A stretch of 26,923 nucleotides of DNA from Chara braunii (taxonomy: Eukaryota; Streptophyta; Charophyceae; Charales; Characeae): NCBI GenBank assembly GCA_003427395.1, contig BFEA01000639.1, positions 179,036 through 205,958 of the forward strand, in the 5' to 3' direction. Both the position numbers and the translations under genes were made by a program. A model generated the notes under the pieces. It had not been told where the DNA came from. It did not search any database and saw only the letters and a program-made list of their open reading frames with translations. This document shows, in pieces, positions 1-11,051 of this stretch (positions within the stretch are counted from its first letter, which is position 1; every line of letters begins with the position of its first letter).

Positions 1-15
1 ACAGCCCCATGGTTG

Positions 16-80
16 GGCCACGGCCGAGATGTCTCGGCCACACCCCAGACAGGCCACGGCCGAGATGTCTCGGCCACAGC
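16..80. repeat. Two tandem hairpins, 36-bp period
   Basis: A unit containing GGCCGAG-ATGT-CTCGGCC occurs twice, at 22-39 and 58-75. Each copy is a perfect 7-bp stem with a 4-base loop. A third half-stem (AGCCGAG) follows at about 78. A relative with the same GGCCGAG/CTCGGCC outer arms lies at 526-557. No function is apparent. Confidence 0.8.
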
Positions 81-173
81 CGAGATTAAACCACCACTAC
101 CCTTCACAGGCAAACGCGGAGTTTCAAGAGTAGCCTACTCCGAAGAAAGGGGGGGGCCGGGGCAGGGAAGGAG

Positions 174-240
174 GCCAAAAAAAAGAGAAAAGAAAAAGAA
201 GAAAAAAAAGAGAAAAGAAAAAGAAGAAAAAAAAAAGTAA
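174..240. repeat. Purine (A/G) tract
   Basis: About 65 bases of almost pure A and G, built from AAAGAG, AAAAG and GAAG steps. The open frames through it (Lys/Glu-rich on one strand, Phe/Leu-rich on the other) are a consequence of composition and are not treated as genes. Confidence 0.85.
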
Positions 241-1235
241 AGAAACGAGGAACTTCGAAGGCCCAGTGCTTTGAGGAATGTATCTGGCCAGGACGTGAGG
301 AAGATGAAACGGGTCGTTTTCATTTTTTGTCTCTCTTTCTGAGGTCCCTGTAGCGCCCTGCCAGCCAGGCAGGGCGGATTTCACGCGAGGCAGCTAACTG
401 CCTCGCCTCTTTCTGGTCCAGACAAGTACGGTGGCATCCTGCATCGGACCGCAATCACAGCATAAGGGATGCTTTCGTTTTTTTTTTTTTTTACATGCTG
501 GTCGTGGATAGACTGAACTGCCTAAGGCCGAGTTTCAACTGCAATTGAAACTCGGCCCCTGTTTCAACTGCAATTGAAACTCGGCCCCTGACTAAAGTGC
601 CAAATCGGTGTTTGGAATGCAATTACAAACCATTTTCGTGACTGCGCCGAAGTTACCCCAAAAAAAAACGATAATAAGGAGGAAAAGAAAGAAAGAGTTC
701 ACACTACTACGTTTGGACAGAACTCTGGCCAGATACATCCAGGTACGGCGTGAATGCTGTCAGATACATTTGAGATACTCCTAGTGTGAGTACGCCCGAC
801 GGGAAGAAAGAGGAATAGCCAGCAAGAAAACCCACAACCCACACAGGGGAAAGTGTCCATCACGATCACGACTCGCAGCTGGCCTCGCAGCAGGCCAGCC
901 AAACTCCTTCGTTCTCTGCCACTCCCCCTCCTTCTTCCTCTTCTTTATTTTTATTTTTTTTGTCACAAAATCTCCGTACCCTCAGCAACAAAAAACAAGC
1001 GAAGATTTTGAGCCGCGGGTTGAGCTTTCGCACGAAGGGAAGGCGGGGGCGCGACCTTGCTTCGGCCGGCACTGTGCGCTCTGCCAGGCGGTACCGGGCT
1101 GGAAAGACGCGAGCTGTCATCCAAGACGCTACCAACATGATAGCGGCCTGGAGTCTACTTACCACTCGCACTCCCTGAAGGCTGGATATGGCAAAGTACT
1201 AGCCATAGGTATAGGCAGACAGACAGAGGAAGCAA
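241..1235. other. Non-coding stretch before the LINE
   Basis: No protein with recognisable features was found. It holds a run of 15 T at 478-492, the hairpin pair at 526-590, an A-run near 660-668 and a pyrimidine-rich stretch at about 915-960. Part of it may be the 5' untranslated region of the LINE that follows, but no boundary is visible. Confidence 0.5.
526..590. repeat. Two long hairpins, 29-bp period
   Basis: GGCCGAGTTTCAA (526-538) pairs perfectly with TTGAAACTCGGCC (545-557), a 13-bp stem with a six-base loop. A second copy starting GTTTCAACTGCAATTGAAAC lies at 561-580, followed again by TCGGCCCCTG. The outer arms match the hairpins at 22-75. Confidence 0.8.
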
Positions 1236-1263
1236 CCCCCTTCCCCCCCCCCGCCCCCCCCTC
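1236..1263. repeat. C-tract (possible G-quadruplex on the minus strand)
   Basis: Runs of 5, 10 and 8 C separated by TT and a single G, just before the LINE ORF1. The minus strand could form a G-quadruplex. This is read from composition only. Confidence 0.6.
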
Positions 1264-1379
1264 AAGACCAGAAGGAGAATACGGAGTCAAGACATGAGTG
1301 AAGAAAAACAGGAATAAGAACGAGTTAAGGAGAGAAGACATTCGAACTAAAGAGCTAGGAGGAAGAGCACAGGTAGACG

Positions 1380-2894
1380 ATGGACTCGACACCTGGAGGG
1401 GAAGGCACAGGGAGGTCGCCTCCTGTGGCCCCACAAGTGGAGAGAAACTACTGGGAAGACGAAGACAGGATCCGCGAGCTACTGCAGAATCTGATGTGCT
1501 TCGACCAAGGAGTTTACCCGACGGAAATTGACCCAGGAGAGATGACTATTGATGGGAGGGAAGTGAGATTTAAACTAAATACTTCGCTCGGCGAAATTAA
1601 AGTTAAATTCTTAAAGGAGCGCACAGTGACCGTCATCTATAAAGATGCCGCAAGGTTTCTGCCTAAGAACATCAAAGATGATTTGGTCAGGGCTTTCGAG
1701 GATGGCTGGATTTGGGGCAATGAGAGGATGGGGGGAATCATGAGAAGAGGAAGAGTAAAAATCGAATGCCCAGGGGTGGCCTCATACGTAGCAAAAGCAA
1801 GAGAGGTGGCGCAATTCATGATTGAAGAGGGGCAAGTGGACATGACATTGGGTTCGGAAACGTACGAAGTCCTTTTTAAGTCGTGGATGACTCGGGCCGA
1901 ATTTAGAGACTTAAGACGACAGGAGGACGGCAGCTTGTTTTGGGTGACAGCGCTCCTAATTCCCCTCAACGTCATGCCGTTCCTCTACGCGCAAATAGAA
2001 AAAGTGATCAGCAAGATCATCCTTGCACATCCAACGGACGCGGATCCATCTAGGCCGGCGCTAGTCAACGCAAGATTTGACCTCGATCCAGACTGAAGAC
2101 CGAATATGAAGGATGTTCTACGGATAGAAACTTCCAAAGGAGATACCTTGGAAGTCCGTTTGGCAACCGCCGGCACGTTGAGATGTAGGAATTGCAGGCA
2201 GTTCTTCCACTCCGAAGAGGTTTGCAGAAGAGGAACACGATCCAAAAACCAGGGTCCAGGAGAAAGGGCGACAACCTCGTCAAATCAGGCCCAAAGCCAT
2301 CAACAGCATCCAGCGGCAAGCCAATTCAGCTGAGGTCAACCACAAGGAAACTACCAAGGTCCTTTAGCTCCAACGGTGACACAATCGTTGCAGTTGGGGG
2401 GCGGTCCACAGGGCGGCGTCCTAAGAAACAATCCTACTTTCTCCCCAGGAATAGGAGGTGGAGGGCAGAGTGGACACATAGTAGGCAACCCCACGTCGGG
2501 GCATGTGCGGGTACAAGGAGGAAGCTGCTTGGGAGGCTCGTACTATAACAACCTATTGGGGCAAGGTATGGCTACTGGAAATTGGGCACAAGCTGGAGGG
2601 GTTCAAGCAGGCGGCGTAACCCTTGGTTGGCTTTTGGCGAATGGATACGTACCAGGCCCCTGGAACGGATCGGGACAGGTACTCGGTAATCTGGGCGGAG
2701 GCTTGCTAGGAAGCACAATAGGAAAACACGGAGTACAAGCATCGGTACTGTCAGGCAGTCAGGGGCTGGGCAATGGGGGTGCATCAGGCCCCCACCAAGG
2801 AGGCTCTCGGGTATGCACGCCCATGCACAGGGACGTCCCAGGGCGGGAGCCTTTGGCCTCATCGGGGACGGTTCGAGGGGACGAGGAGTCATAG
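1380..2894 (+). pseudogene. LINE ORF1, gag-like nucleic-acid-binding protein
   Basis: ORF1 proteins of plant LINEs bind the element RNA. The frame opens at ATG 1380 and stays open for about 505 codons except for TGA at 2094-2096 and TGA at 2331-2333, both readable as former CGA. The first 238 codons form a globular domain rich in charged and aromatic residues, resembling the gag-like N-terminal domain of plant LINE ORF1. After the first stop comes a zinc knuckle, C-x2-C-x4-H-x4-C (CRNCRQFFHSEEVC, about 2188-2229). The rest is Gly/Gln/Asn-rich. A short basic C-terminal stretch continues in another frame up to the TGA at 3061-3063, which overlaps a downstream ATG at 3060 as ATGA. Assignment is firm for the zinc knuckle and position, weaker for the N-terminal fold. 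Confidence 0.8.
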
Positions 2895-3059
2895 GCGGAA
2901 CACGGTGAGAGCAAAGATCGATCAGCACCCCCAATCGCTCAAGAGGCAGAGGGTTGGGGAAACAGCGAAGACTAAGTATGTCATCACACCCAGATGTGAC
3001 ACCCGAGCACTGAAGAAGCTTAAGGGTATCAAGGGAAGATTCAGAGAAATCCGCCGGCC

Positions 3060-3440
3060 ATGAAGTGGGGACAGTCACACCAGGGAACAAGACCACTCGT
3101 GACAGAAGACTGGCGTCAACTGTTCGACCACAAGGAACCGAGATGTCATAGTATCCTCCCACTTCTGTGCACAGAGGTCCGTAATGAGAAGTGGGTGATC
3201 GCGTGGCAAAAAGGGCCAGGCCCGTTATCCCTGTTCGCTCAGGCGGTCTCGGACCTACCGACGTTAGCAATAATCGAGCACAGTCTAAGAACTCTGTACT
3301 TGGACGCGTTTCCAGTGCGGGTTTATTCAGGATATTCCTATGCCAAGGGTCCTGTCCGGCCCTATGGGAAATAAAGTATAAGTTTTACTTACGGATTGTT
3401 GACGTGAGACTAACAGATAGCAAAGTCACAAAACTCAGGC
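3060..3440 (+). other. LINE spacer / possible start of ORF2
   Basis: An ATG at 3060 overlaps the stop of the ORF1 tail (ATGA). It opens about 104 codons to 3374 with no recognised domain. A second frame at 3191-3460 is also open. The endonuclease-like frame becomes recognisable only after about 3430. This may be the ORF2 leader or degraded inter-ORF DNA. Confidence 0.4.
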
Positions 3441-4211
3441 TTTGGGGACACGCCGGGTAGGGACAAGCGAACGAGGGCAAAATTTTGGCTTCATGACAAC
3501 AAATTCTTCATTGTGTGCTTACAAGAGATGAAACTTGACCTCGAGAAGATTCAGGCGCTAGGTAGATGGTGGGACGGGCCGTAGATATGGTCCGCAGCCA
3601 AAGGTACGAAAGGGGGAGTAAGGATCTTGGTCCATAGAGACTTCGGTCCAGACATAGTAGATTATTTCGCCGATCTGTGGGGTCGTTGGGTATGGGTGTT
3701 GTTTAGACAGGGAGATCTCGTATGGGCTGCAATTTCGGTCTACGCACCTGTTAACAGGAAGGAGCGTGTGGTCTTCTTTGATGAGCTAAGATCAGTCTTA
3801 CCAGATGTGGATCATGTAGTGTTAGGGGGGGATCTGAACACCTCTCTGGACACTAACCAACACCAATCTGGGAGTTGAAAGACTCCCTGGTCTTGATAGA
3901 TCTCATGGAAGTTGCAGGACTCATACCGCTACCTAAGCCCGACTGAGCTTGGTCTTACGTGGTTTTCTCATCGGGGGCGGGGTAGAAGGATTGATTTTCT
4001 CTTGACAACAGGGAAACTTAAAGAAGGACTGGTCAAGGTGGCGGCAATCAACAGCCCGATCTCAGACCACAAGCCTGTGCTGGGTGTATCCAATTTGGGA
4101 CAAGACAACGCTCGTGGCCAAGGCTACTTCAAGCTGAATACAGCGAACCTGAGAGTGGAAGGGATGAAAGTGGACCCGAGAGTTCTGGAAGAGGTGGGAG
4201 AAGCAGAATGA
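3430..4211 (+). pseudogene. LINE ORF2, APE-type endonuclease domain
   Basis: This domain nicks target DNA to prime reverse transcription. Motifs of the endonuclease/exonuclease/phosphatase family appear in order: LQEMK (near 3518) with the metal-binding Glu, VYAPVN (near 3738), GGDLN (near 3826), TWFSHRGRGRRIDF (near 3957) and the catalytic-His motif SDHKPVL (near 4061). An in-frame TAG sits at 3582-3584 (GP-stop-IW, probably former CAG). Around 3863-3915 the best frame shifts away and back, consistent with two compensating indels. The frame ends at TGA 4209-4211, beyond which the frame used by the reverse transcriptase is open. Confidence 0.85.
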
Positions 4212-5790
4212 GAACTTCCCCACCCTGTCGGAATGGTGGGAAGAGGGAACCAACATTACATCAAACTTCATGAACTTTTTCTCCAGAATCTTGGCCCTGC
4301 AAAGAAACAAGGAAGAAAAGAGATGCTGGAAGAGAGTCCAAGATGCTGAAGAAAAAATGAAGCAACATCCCATCTCAGAACTGACATGGGGAAAAGAAAG
4401 GGGCCGCAGAATGGAAGAACGAGACTCGCTGCAGTAGAAGAAGTCAAAAGAATGGACAGAGAGGTTGAAAGTCAAAGGTCTCGAGGTATACGACAGAATG
4501 ACACGACAGACATTTCGAAGATTGACCCCAGCTAGATCCTCCCCAACCATGAAAGAACTGAGACACCCATTCGAAAAAGAGGAGCCAACATCAGTAGCCC
4601 CCAGTGATCTCTACGGATATGCGGTACTCTATTACCGAGACATCTTGACTTCAAGAAGGGTTGAGGAGGGACCAGACGCAGACCTCTCAGAAAATTCATC
4701 TCATCGGGACAACATGAAAGTCAGACTGAGCACTCAAGCTCGGTTAGACCTGGATCGTCCAATCACAGGGGTGGAGGCTGAGGAGACCCTGAAGGTGATG
4801 GCCAGTGGCAAGACACCGGGAAACGATGGCTTGCGGACGGAATTCTACAGACAACATTGGAGTGTGTTGGGGGAAGACCTAGTTGCGGTTTATAACGAGA
4901 TCCAATTGGGGGGGAGATTACCAGTCATTGCTTGCAAAGGTATAATCTCACTGTTATTCAAAACGGGGGACACGAATGAGATCCGGAACTGGAGATCTAT
5001 CTCGCTGTTGAATGTGTCATACAAAATTGTAGCAAAGGTACTAGCTAGGAGACTAGGTAGATATCTTCCACTGTTGGTAACAGCTGATCAAGCAGCCTTT
5101 GTTAAGGGGAGATCGATCTATGAGAACATAGTGAAAGCGATAGAGATCTTGGAGGTGGTAGTTCAGGAAGATTTGGACATAGTCATCCTTCTCCTAAATA
5201 TGGAGAAGGCATATGACCGGTTGAACTGGTTATATGTGCTGACCACCTTGAGATGGATGGGGTTCGGCGATAACTTTTGTACCTGGGTTATCGCACTGTA
5301 CTCCCTATCAACCGCCTCATTTGTGGTCAATGGCCACATGTTTGCAGAATTCAAGATCTCACGCTCCCTCCAACAGGGATGCCCACTTGTGTCGCTCCTG
5401 TTCGTGGTTCATCTGGAAGTCCCACTAAACAACATCAGGGCACAAGAGTGAATAGTCGGATTACAACTGGGTCAACATGTCTGCAAGGTGAAGGCCTTAT
5501 TAGACGACCTGTTCGCAATCACCAAAAACATGGTAGACTCAATGACAGCATTACGTCGGTGCCTTAGTCAGTACAATTTTTTCTCAAAAGCAGCTATTAA
5601 CTGGACAAAGTTTGTCTTCTCTTTCTCCCGGATGGTGCTTCACCTGCAGCAGAGTGGGGAATGAGGAGGATACAACAAGACGAGTCAAAAAGGTTTTTGG
5701 GAGTCCAGGTGGGACTCACGTCATGCATCATCCAGGACATCGCGTAAGGCTTGAATGAACTTTTGTGGATCCCGTACATCTTGTGGGTTC
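4200..5790 (+). pseudogene. LINE ORF2, reverse transcriptase domain
   Basis: The coding frame runs from about 4200 through a charged linker (TAG at 4435-4437) into a non-LTR reverse transcriptase. Visible blocks are GKTPGNDGL (near 4808), RNWRSISLLN (near 4985), QAAFVKGRS (near 5089), LLLNMEKAYDR (5191), SRSLQQGCPL (near 5359) and the DD pair of motif C at 5503-5508. The first catalytic Asp of motif A (LLLD in active relatives) is Asn here (AAT at 5197-5199), so the enzyme is predicted inactive. TGA at 5449-5451 interrupts the frame before motif C and reads as former CGA. A frameshift near 5660 leads into RFLGVQVG (near 5691), the block following the palm. Similarity then stops. Confidence 0.88.
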
Positions 5791-6990
5791 CGATACGTGC
5801 CTCAGCCCCCGGTTCCGGACTTCGTGCTCGATGGTTTCAAAAATCCTTCATTGTGGGTTCTCATTTTCAAGTCCTTGAAAGATTCCGCAGGTAGTGCGGA
5901 TTAGTTTTATGGTCTCTTTGTAGTATAGAGATATTTCATCTGCCTATGTGCATATGTTTCCGGCATGACTTAATTTCATTTGTAGTGTTATAAGAGATTG
6001 TTCCAGCTTGTGCTTCATCTCACATGTCCGAGTTATATTTTTGTCGAAAAAAAAAATAAATTGTGACCGTTTGTAGATACGTCCTTAGACAGGAAAACAA
6101 TTATATGGTAGTTTTGTGTATGAGGTCTTTTCAGTTGACCCTATCAATTCGTTACATATCAAGCGGACCTGCAATTTTCAAGCTTGCTTTTGTAGGTCCG
6201 ACTGTACTTTTATCATGTGCAAATCTTTTGTGTTCACATGTACAAATGAATGCAATGTTCCTTCAAAACATTTTCCTTCTCAAGTTCCGTTATCTTCTTC
6301 AAATATGACATGACTCCACATGTGTTTCTTAAGGTTTCTATCCTTAACGTCGATGATGGTCCGCATCACGACTTTCTCACATTCGCTTTTGGAAATTGCT
6401 TAATGTCTTGCAATTCATTGTTATGTTCATAATGAAAAGTATATTGTTCATTCATCGACTTCTCGTTTCATTGTCGCATTTTTGTGGAAGAGTGAAACCC
6501 ACATATGCTTTATGTAATACATAATATATTTACATCAATTTTACAATATATCATTCTTATGATGCACGGTTGTTGACTTGCCAAAACTATGATAAGGTCC
6601 TCAGATACGTAGTAAGGGTCATCACTTAACATATTATAAAAATTGTCAACTTGTATACATAACGAACTTTATGCATTTGAATAACGAAACATTTGATTCG
6701 GATGTATCCTCCTGTTCAATTAAACTTTAAAAAAGACATATTGCGTGTCACTCCTACGCATCCTTTAGAGTCTCTACAAAGATCTATTTTGTGTCACTCC
6801 TATGTGTCCCTTCCAAGGGGAGCACTAGAGGGAGGGTTTGAACCTTCGATACGCAATGTTCCCAGTGACTGTCTGAATGAGTGCCAGTATAACAAGGATG
6901 TATCCGACTTCAGTAATTGAACTTGTACAAAATAACATTTTGAAAAAGAATTAAATGTGTTGAAGATTTTTTGATTGGACGATGACTCTT
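5791..6990. other. AT-rich non-coding stretch
   Basis: No convincing gene. The first 270 bases may be LINE 3' untranslated sequence ending at an A-run (about 6047-6060). The rest is T/A-rich with short, low-complexity open frames that look random. A short phrase, GTGTCACTCCTA, occurs twice, near 6747 and 6795. Confidence 0.55.
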
Positions 6991-8500
6991 ATGCATTATA
7001 TATTAATTTATAATGAGGATCTCCTTTCGTCAGCCTCGTATACATGTCGGGTTTCTTGAACAAAAAAATACTATTTAGAAAATAATGTACTATTTTGACG
7101 AATAACATGTTGGATACAACCGATGGAGTAGCTAGCAGCGACTCCAGCCAGAGAAGCGTTGCTGCTCTGGCATTGGACGCCTCAACAATTTGCTCCCAGT
7201 ATCTTTGTAGTGCCCTGCTGATCTGTTCTACCTCTCCGGGGTAGACCCGTTGCCACCTTTCCGTAGCCATCATTAGTGGTGTCCTCGCTGGCTGCTGCAC
7301 TTCTTAGGCAAGTTTCAGTGAGTGGTCGTCCAATGGGAGAGTATCCCCCATTTGCCCCTTTCCTCTCCATCCCCACTGATTTAGGTTCGCCGTCAGTTCA
7401 ACTACTGGCTGACTGTGATTCCGTAGAGTAACCTTCCATGTTACTTCTTCATCGACAGATTCCCTCACTCGTATCTCCTGAATCTGGCTTCTAGGTAAGG
7501 TTACCAGAACTTCTTCGCCTTCATATTGTGTCAGGATGCCTTCCCCTCCTTGAGGAGGGTGCCATTGTTTAAATTTCCTGCCCGCCCCCCCTCCGAAAGT
7601 TGCACCAACTTCAGAAAAATTATGCCCTCTACGTCCGGAGTGGTTTCATACCATGTCCCGACTGGGTTGACCCCAATCGGATCCAGGATCTGAATCCATT
7701 CTTCCGGAATCGCTTCGACAACTTGCTTTTCCCTTTTTTTTATGAACTTTGTTGGTTTCAACTTCGCTTCAAGCTCCTCATCACGATACCAGGTCCCTGT
7801 GAAGGTGTTCCGCACAACTCTCAGGCAGAAAACTCTGTGTTCCAGTCAGGCTTTACCAAACTCCCTAAGGCAGAGTTTGCCATGAACATCTGGCCGTGTT
7901 GGTCTTTGATCTTTCGGTTCTCAAAGATGATTTGAGACATGACTTCTTCCTTCGTCCTTGGTGGACAACAAACCTCCGGTTTAACCTTCCTCCATGCCCT
8001 TAGAACTACCTGCCATAATTCTGAGTTGATTCTTTTCCTAAGATATGAATCAATCCAAACACAAACCCAGACATCTGCAGGGCGTTTGAGGTTTCATTCC
8101 CTGCTCAGAATATGTTCCCCTAAAAGTAGCCAATGCGGGTATTCTTCCGAACAGATAGCTCGAATCACCCACTGTGCCAACATCGTTGTGTTCCTTTTCC
8201 TTGGGTCAGTCAGCCCCAGTCCACCCTTCACTTTGGGCACGCTGATAAGGTTCCACGCTACCTTAGACATCACGTTCATACCTTTTTCTGCGTAAGGCTT
8301 CCAGATGAACCTCGCTACCTTCCGTCTCACAACTGTTAACGTTCTTTTCCCTGGAGGTCTGACATTACCGACGAAGGTGAGTAGGGCGAGAAGCGCTACA
8401 TTAATTACCAGTGCTCTTCCTAACAGTGACAGATGGGGGGCCTTACCCCAAGCGTTCATCCTCTGAAGAACCTTGCTCTAGAGAATCTCCTCCTGCCATA
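6990..8500 (-). pseudogene. LINE ORF2 C-terminal part, inverted fragment
   Basis: On the minus strand, from about 8500 to 7100, lies the region that follows the reverse transcriptase in plant LINEs. It has NAWGKAPHLSLLGRALVIN (from 8456), then a Trp-rich block with KVAWNLISVPKVKGGLGL and a run of conserved Trp and Leu. After TGA at 8094-8096 the same frame continues with FENRKIKDQHGQMFMANS (near 7910). It then shifts frame near 7830 and again near 7540, each time into a sensible continuation (EEWIQILDPIGVNPVGTWY, then EVLVTLPRSQIQEIRV). The block order is diagnostic for LINE ORF2. It is truncated at its 5' side near 8500. It could be the missing 3' half of the plus-strand LINE after an inversion, or a second copy. 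Confidence 0.75.
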
Positions 8501-8559
8501 CATCACACAAAAACTCATCCTAGCCCGACTCGATGTTCACCTGCCTACATAAGTCTCAT

Positions 8560-9412
8560 ACGAAGACCTATCCAAACACCCACGACAACAACTCACTTAG
8601 TTTCCGAATAGTCTCTTGTGCTCGTTGTCATTGCACTCGTCCACTTTGCGCTTGTCTCAGAGGCCTTGGTCTGGGAATCTGGGCCATAATATCTAATTCG
8701 ATACTCGGAAAGTCGTACCGAAGAAAATCTCTTAAAGTTCGGTGCAAATTGCTTCAATTATTGAAGTGAAAGGGATGGCAATCTCCCTACCTCATCAAAA
8801 TGTCATCATTCTCTTTGTTGCCGCAGACAAGGAATGGTTATCCTTCCAAACATGTCGCGATGTGCGCAATAAAGGTCGACAAGAAAAACATAATGTCAGC
8901 CTCATTCCCATTAGGCATCCCATCAAAAAAATTGTTGCTTACAAAGGCATAACACAGACAACTCCTTAACTCCCCTTCTGAGGCAATATAGAAATCGATT
9001 TTGAGGACAGGGCTGAGCGAGTTGTCCCCTCCACAAGATACTGAAAAACGGGGATAGGTGTGAACGAAAGAGACGCCTGGATACGAGTGCGGACGTCTTC
9101 GGGGAGTGGAAGGTAGCGGTATCGAGGAAGCGCAATATTGTTAACCTCTCACGACATTGATAGTCTACAACCGAGCAAATACTTGCACTTCGCCCAATTT
9201 CGCATTCACCGAGTTTTATGGCAACGACCATCCCGCTAACCCTTGCATACGACATCCTGCATCCAGAAGAGAGAACAACGCCTTTACGAGAATCAAACCC
9301 CAGTATCTACACACCTACAATAACGCATAAGACAATTCATTTTATAGAGTCAACAATGTAGTGTATAGTCCAGCAGACCAATTTTTGCTCCCTATTGAGC
9401 AGATAATAAGCA
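8560..9412. other. No recognised gene
   Basis: Short open frames occur on both strands (for example 8923-9255 on the minus strand) but show no family motif and no neighbour in frame. Parts near 9400 may be the far 3' end of the transposase gene that follows on the minus strand. Confidence 0.5.
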
Positions 9413-10686
9413 TCACACGTGCGAAGAGGTACCCTCCGGACCGCTCCCTTCTCCGGAAACGCTTTGTATTTGAGCACTGATCTCGTCATTGAGGGCGGGA
9501 GTTGCATTTCTCCTCACTTCCATTGGAATAACAAGACCACTGATGAATTTCTTGGTCGATTCGCAGTCACTCGTCCTTGTTTGTCTCATCCATGAAAACG
9601 CAACGGTTATCACGTGTTGATAATATTCTTTGTGCCTTGGAACTCTTTTCAATTTTTTCTCTCATGCGTTCACAACTTCACATACGATTCTTTTAGTGTG
9701 TTTGTTTTTCCAACAAGAACCCTGTACTCCACTTGGAATTGGTTATAATTAAGCGATTGTTCGTTCTCGTCGACAATACTTCGAACCTGACCAACCCCAG
9801 AATGACACCCCTTCAAGCATATCCTCATGTAATGGTTGCATAATGACGAAATTGTCCACATGTACGTCTTCGAAAGAATCAATGGCGATCTTAGGCTTGT
9901 CCTTTTGAAGATCTACGAACAAAGCTTCCTTCTATAATCCGGATGCATCTGAATCGGAGCAAGAACTCTTGTCTTCAACGACATGGATGACCTTTGGCCA
10001 GAAGTCCGTAGTGCGTGCCGAAGGCACTCCGTTGTCTATAATGTGCCCCGCGTGTTCGACGTGATCTTCCCAATACTGAAAAACTCTATCTATTCGAGTC
10101 ACCTCTTTGGCTCGGAACGTCATCCAAATTTCTCTCTTCTTTTCATATACTTTCAGAAACCTCTTAACACCCTCCAAACTGTTCTTGTAAACGTTTAGGA
10201 GTTTCGGAGGACTGGCAGAGGGTTGAAAGGTTGTTGTGGACCAGCGTAACCGTCGTTGTTTGTTTGTTTGAACCAGTATTATAGAGGATCATCCTCGGGT
10301 AACCACTTCTCGTTTGTGCAATGCTCTTTGTAGGACATTATGGGATTATCACATATCATGTAGAATTTTAGCAAATGAGGCTTTAAAATTCATGTCATGC
10401 GCTTGCAGACATTTGGGCAAACGAGACTTCTCTAGTCTGCTATCCTATCAAGGAAAATACACCGCAGAGATATCTTATGAGACCATTCTAATAAATCAAA
10501 AACCTCATTCATTGTGTAGGCATCATTGTCTTTGAGTTTCTTGGAGAAAACACTAAAAGTGGCATCGTTGTCTGTGTGGGTGTGTCCAACTATCACGAAG
10601 CCGATTTCTATTTCTTTGAAAATCCCAAATTTCACGAGGAGTGTTGCCAACGCTCAGATGAATCTATTCTTGTTTGTTTTATAGCA

Positions 10687-10694
10687 GTTGTCAG
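10687..10694. repeat. Target site duplication, left copy
   Basis: GTTGTCAG, repeated exactly at 11044-11051 on the other side of the inserted element. Eight bases is the duplication length typical of hAT transposons. Confidence 0.75.
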
Positions 10695-11043
10695 TTGTGC
10701 AACATACCGAACATGTTCGGAGCTTTTTCGAACATCTGGATATGTTCGGGTCTTCGATTGAACGTCATCCGAACGTGTTCGCCCGACCATTAAAAAAAAA
10801 AAAAAAAACTTTGTTTTTTGTTTTTGAAATGTGAACTCGAGTTTGGTTACGAATTTGACCATACCTCGAAGGCAAATGTTGTTTGTATTATTATTTTACA
10901 TAACCAATATGTTTTTCAAATTTTTTGGATTTTTTTTTTTTTTTTTTTTTATTATGTTTGCGTTCAGAAAGTTCCGGTGCTCGTTCGCGTTCGGTCTCGA
11001 ACGTTCGGGTTCGCTCACCGAACCCGAACACGATGCTACACAG
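10695..11043. mobile_element. 349-bp non-autonomous hAT-like insertion
   Basis: It is flanked by an 8-bp direct repeat (GTTGTCAG). The ends TTGTGCAACAT and, inverted, CTGTGTAGCAT match at 8 of 11 positions, as imperfect terminal inverted repeats. Inside are a perfect palindrome CCGAACATGTTCGG (10707-10720), more GAAC/GTTC inverted motifs near both ends, an A-run near 10791 and a T-run near 10931. It encodes nothing recognisable. Removing it with one duplication copy joins QADN to CYKTNKNRF in frame in the surrounding transposase, independent support for the boundaries. The hAT label rests on the duplication length only. Confidence 0.7.
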
Positions 11044-11051
11044 GTTGTCAG
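11044..11051. repeat. Target site duplication, right copy
   Basis: GTTGTCAG, identical to 10687-10694. On the minus strand it encodes the Asp-Asn of the QADN motif. Confidence 0.75.

Larger units (their letters stand above)
1298..5790 (+). mobile_element. L1-type LINE, decayed, ORF1 + ORF2 (endonuclease, reverse transcriptase)
   Basis: The plus strand carries, in the order expected for a plant L1-type non-LTR retrotransposon, an ORF1 with a CCHC zinc knuckle, an APE-type endonuclease and a reverse transcriptase. The reading frames are broken by isolated stops and a few frameshifts, so this copy is dead. Coding similarity ends around 5790, inside the region after the fingers/palm, and the usual C-terminal part of ORF2 is missing here. 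A candidate for that part lies inverted at 7.0-8.5 kb. The outer ends are uncertain. The A-rich run at about 6047-6060 could be a 3' tail. No target site duplication was identified. Confidence 0.85.

Noticed and set aside
13-384. Lys/Glu-rich and Phe-rich open frames over the purine tract
   Set aside because: Low-complexity translation of an A/G tract, with no start context or homology signal.
5650-8500. Twin-priming inversion of a single LINE insertion
   Set aside because: Twin priming inverts the 5' part at the junction without a long spacer. Here about 1.2 kb separates the pieces and the 3' end points inward.
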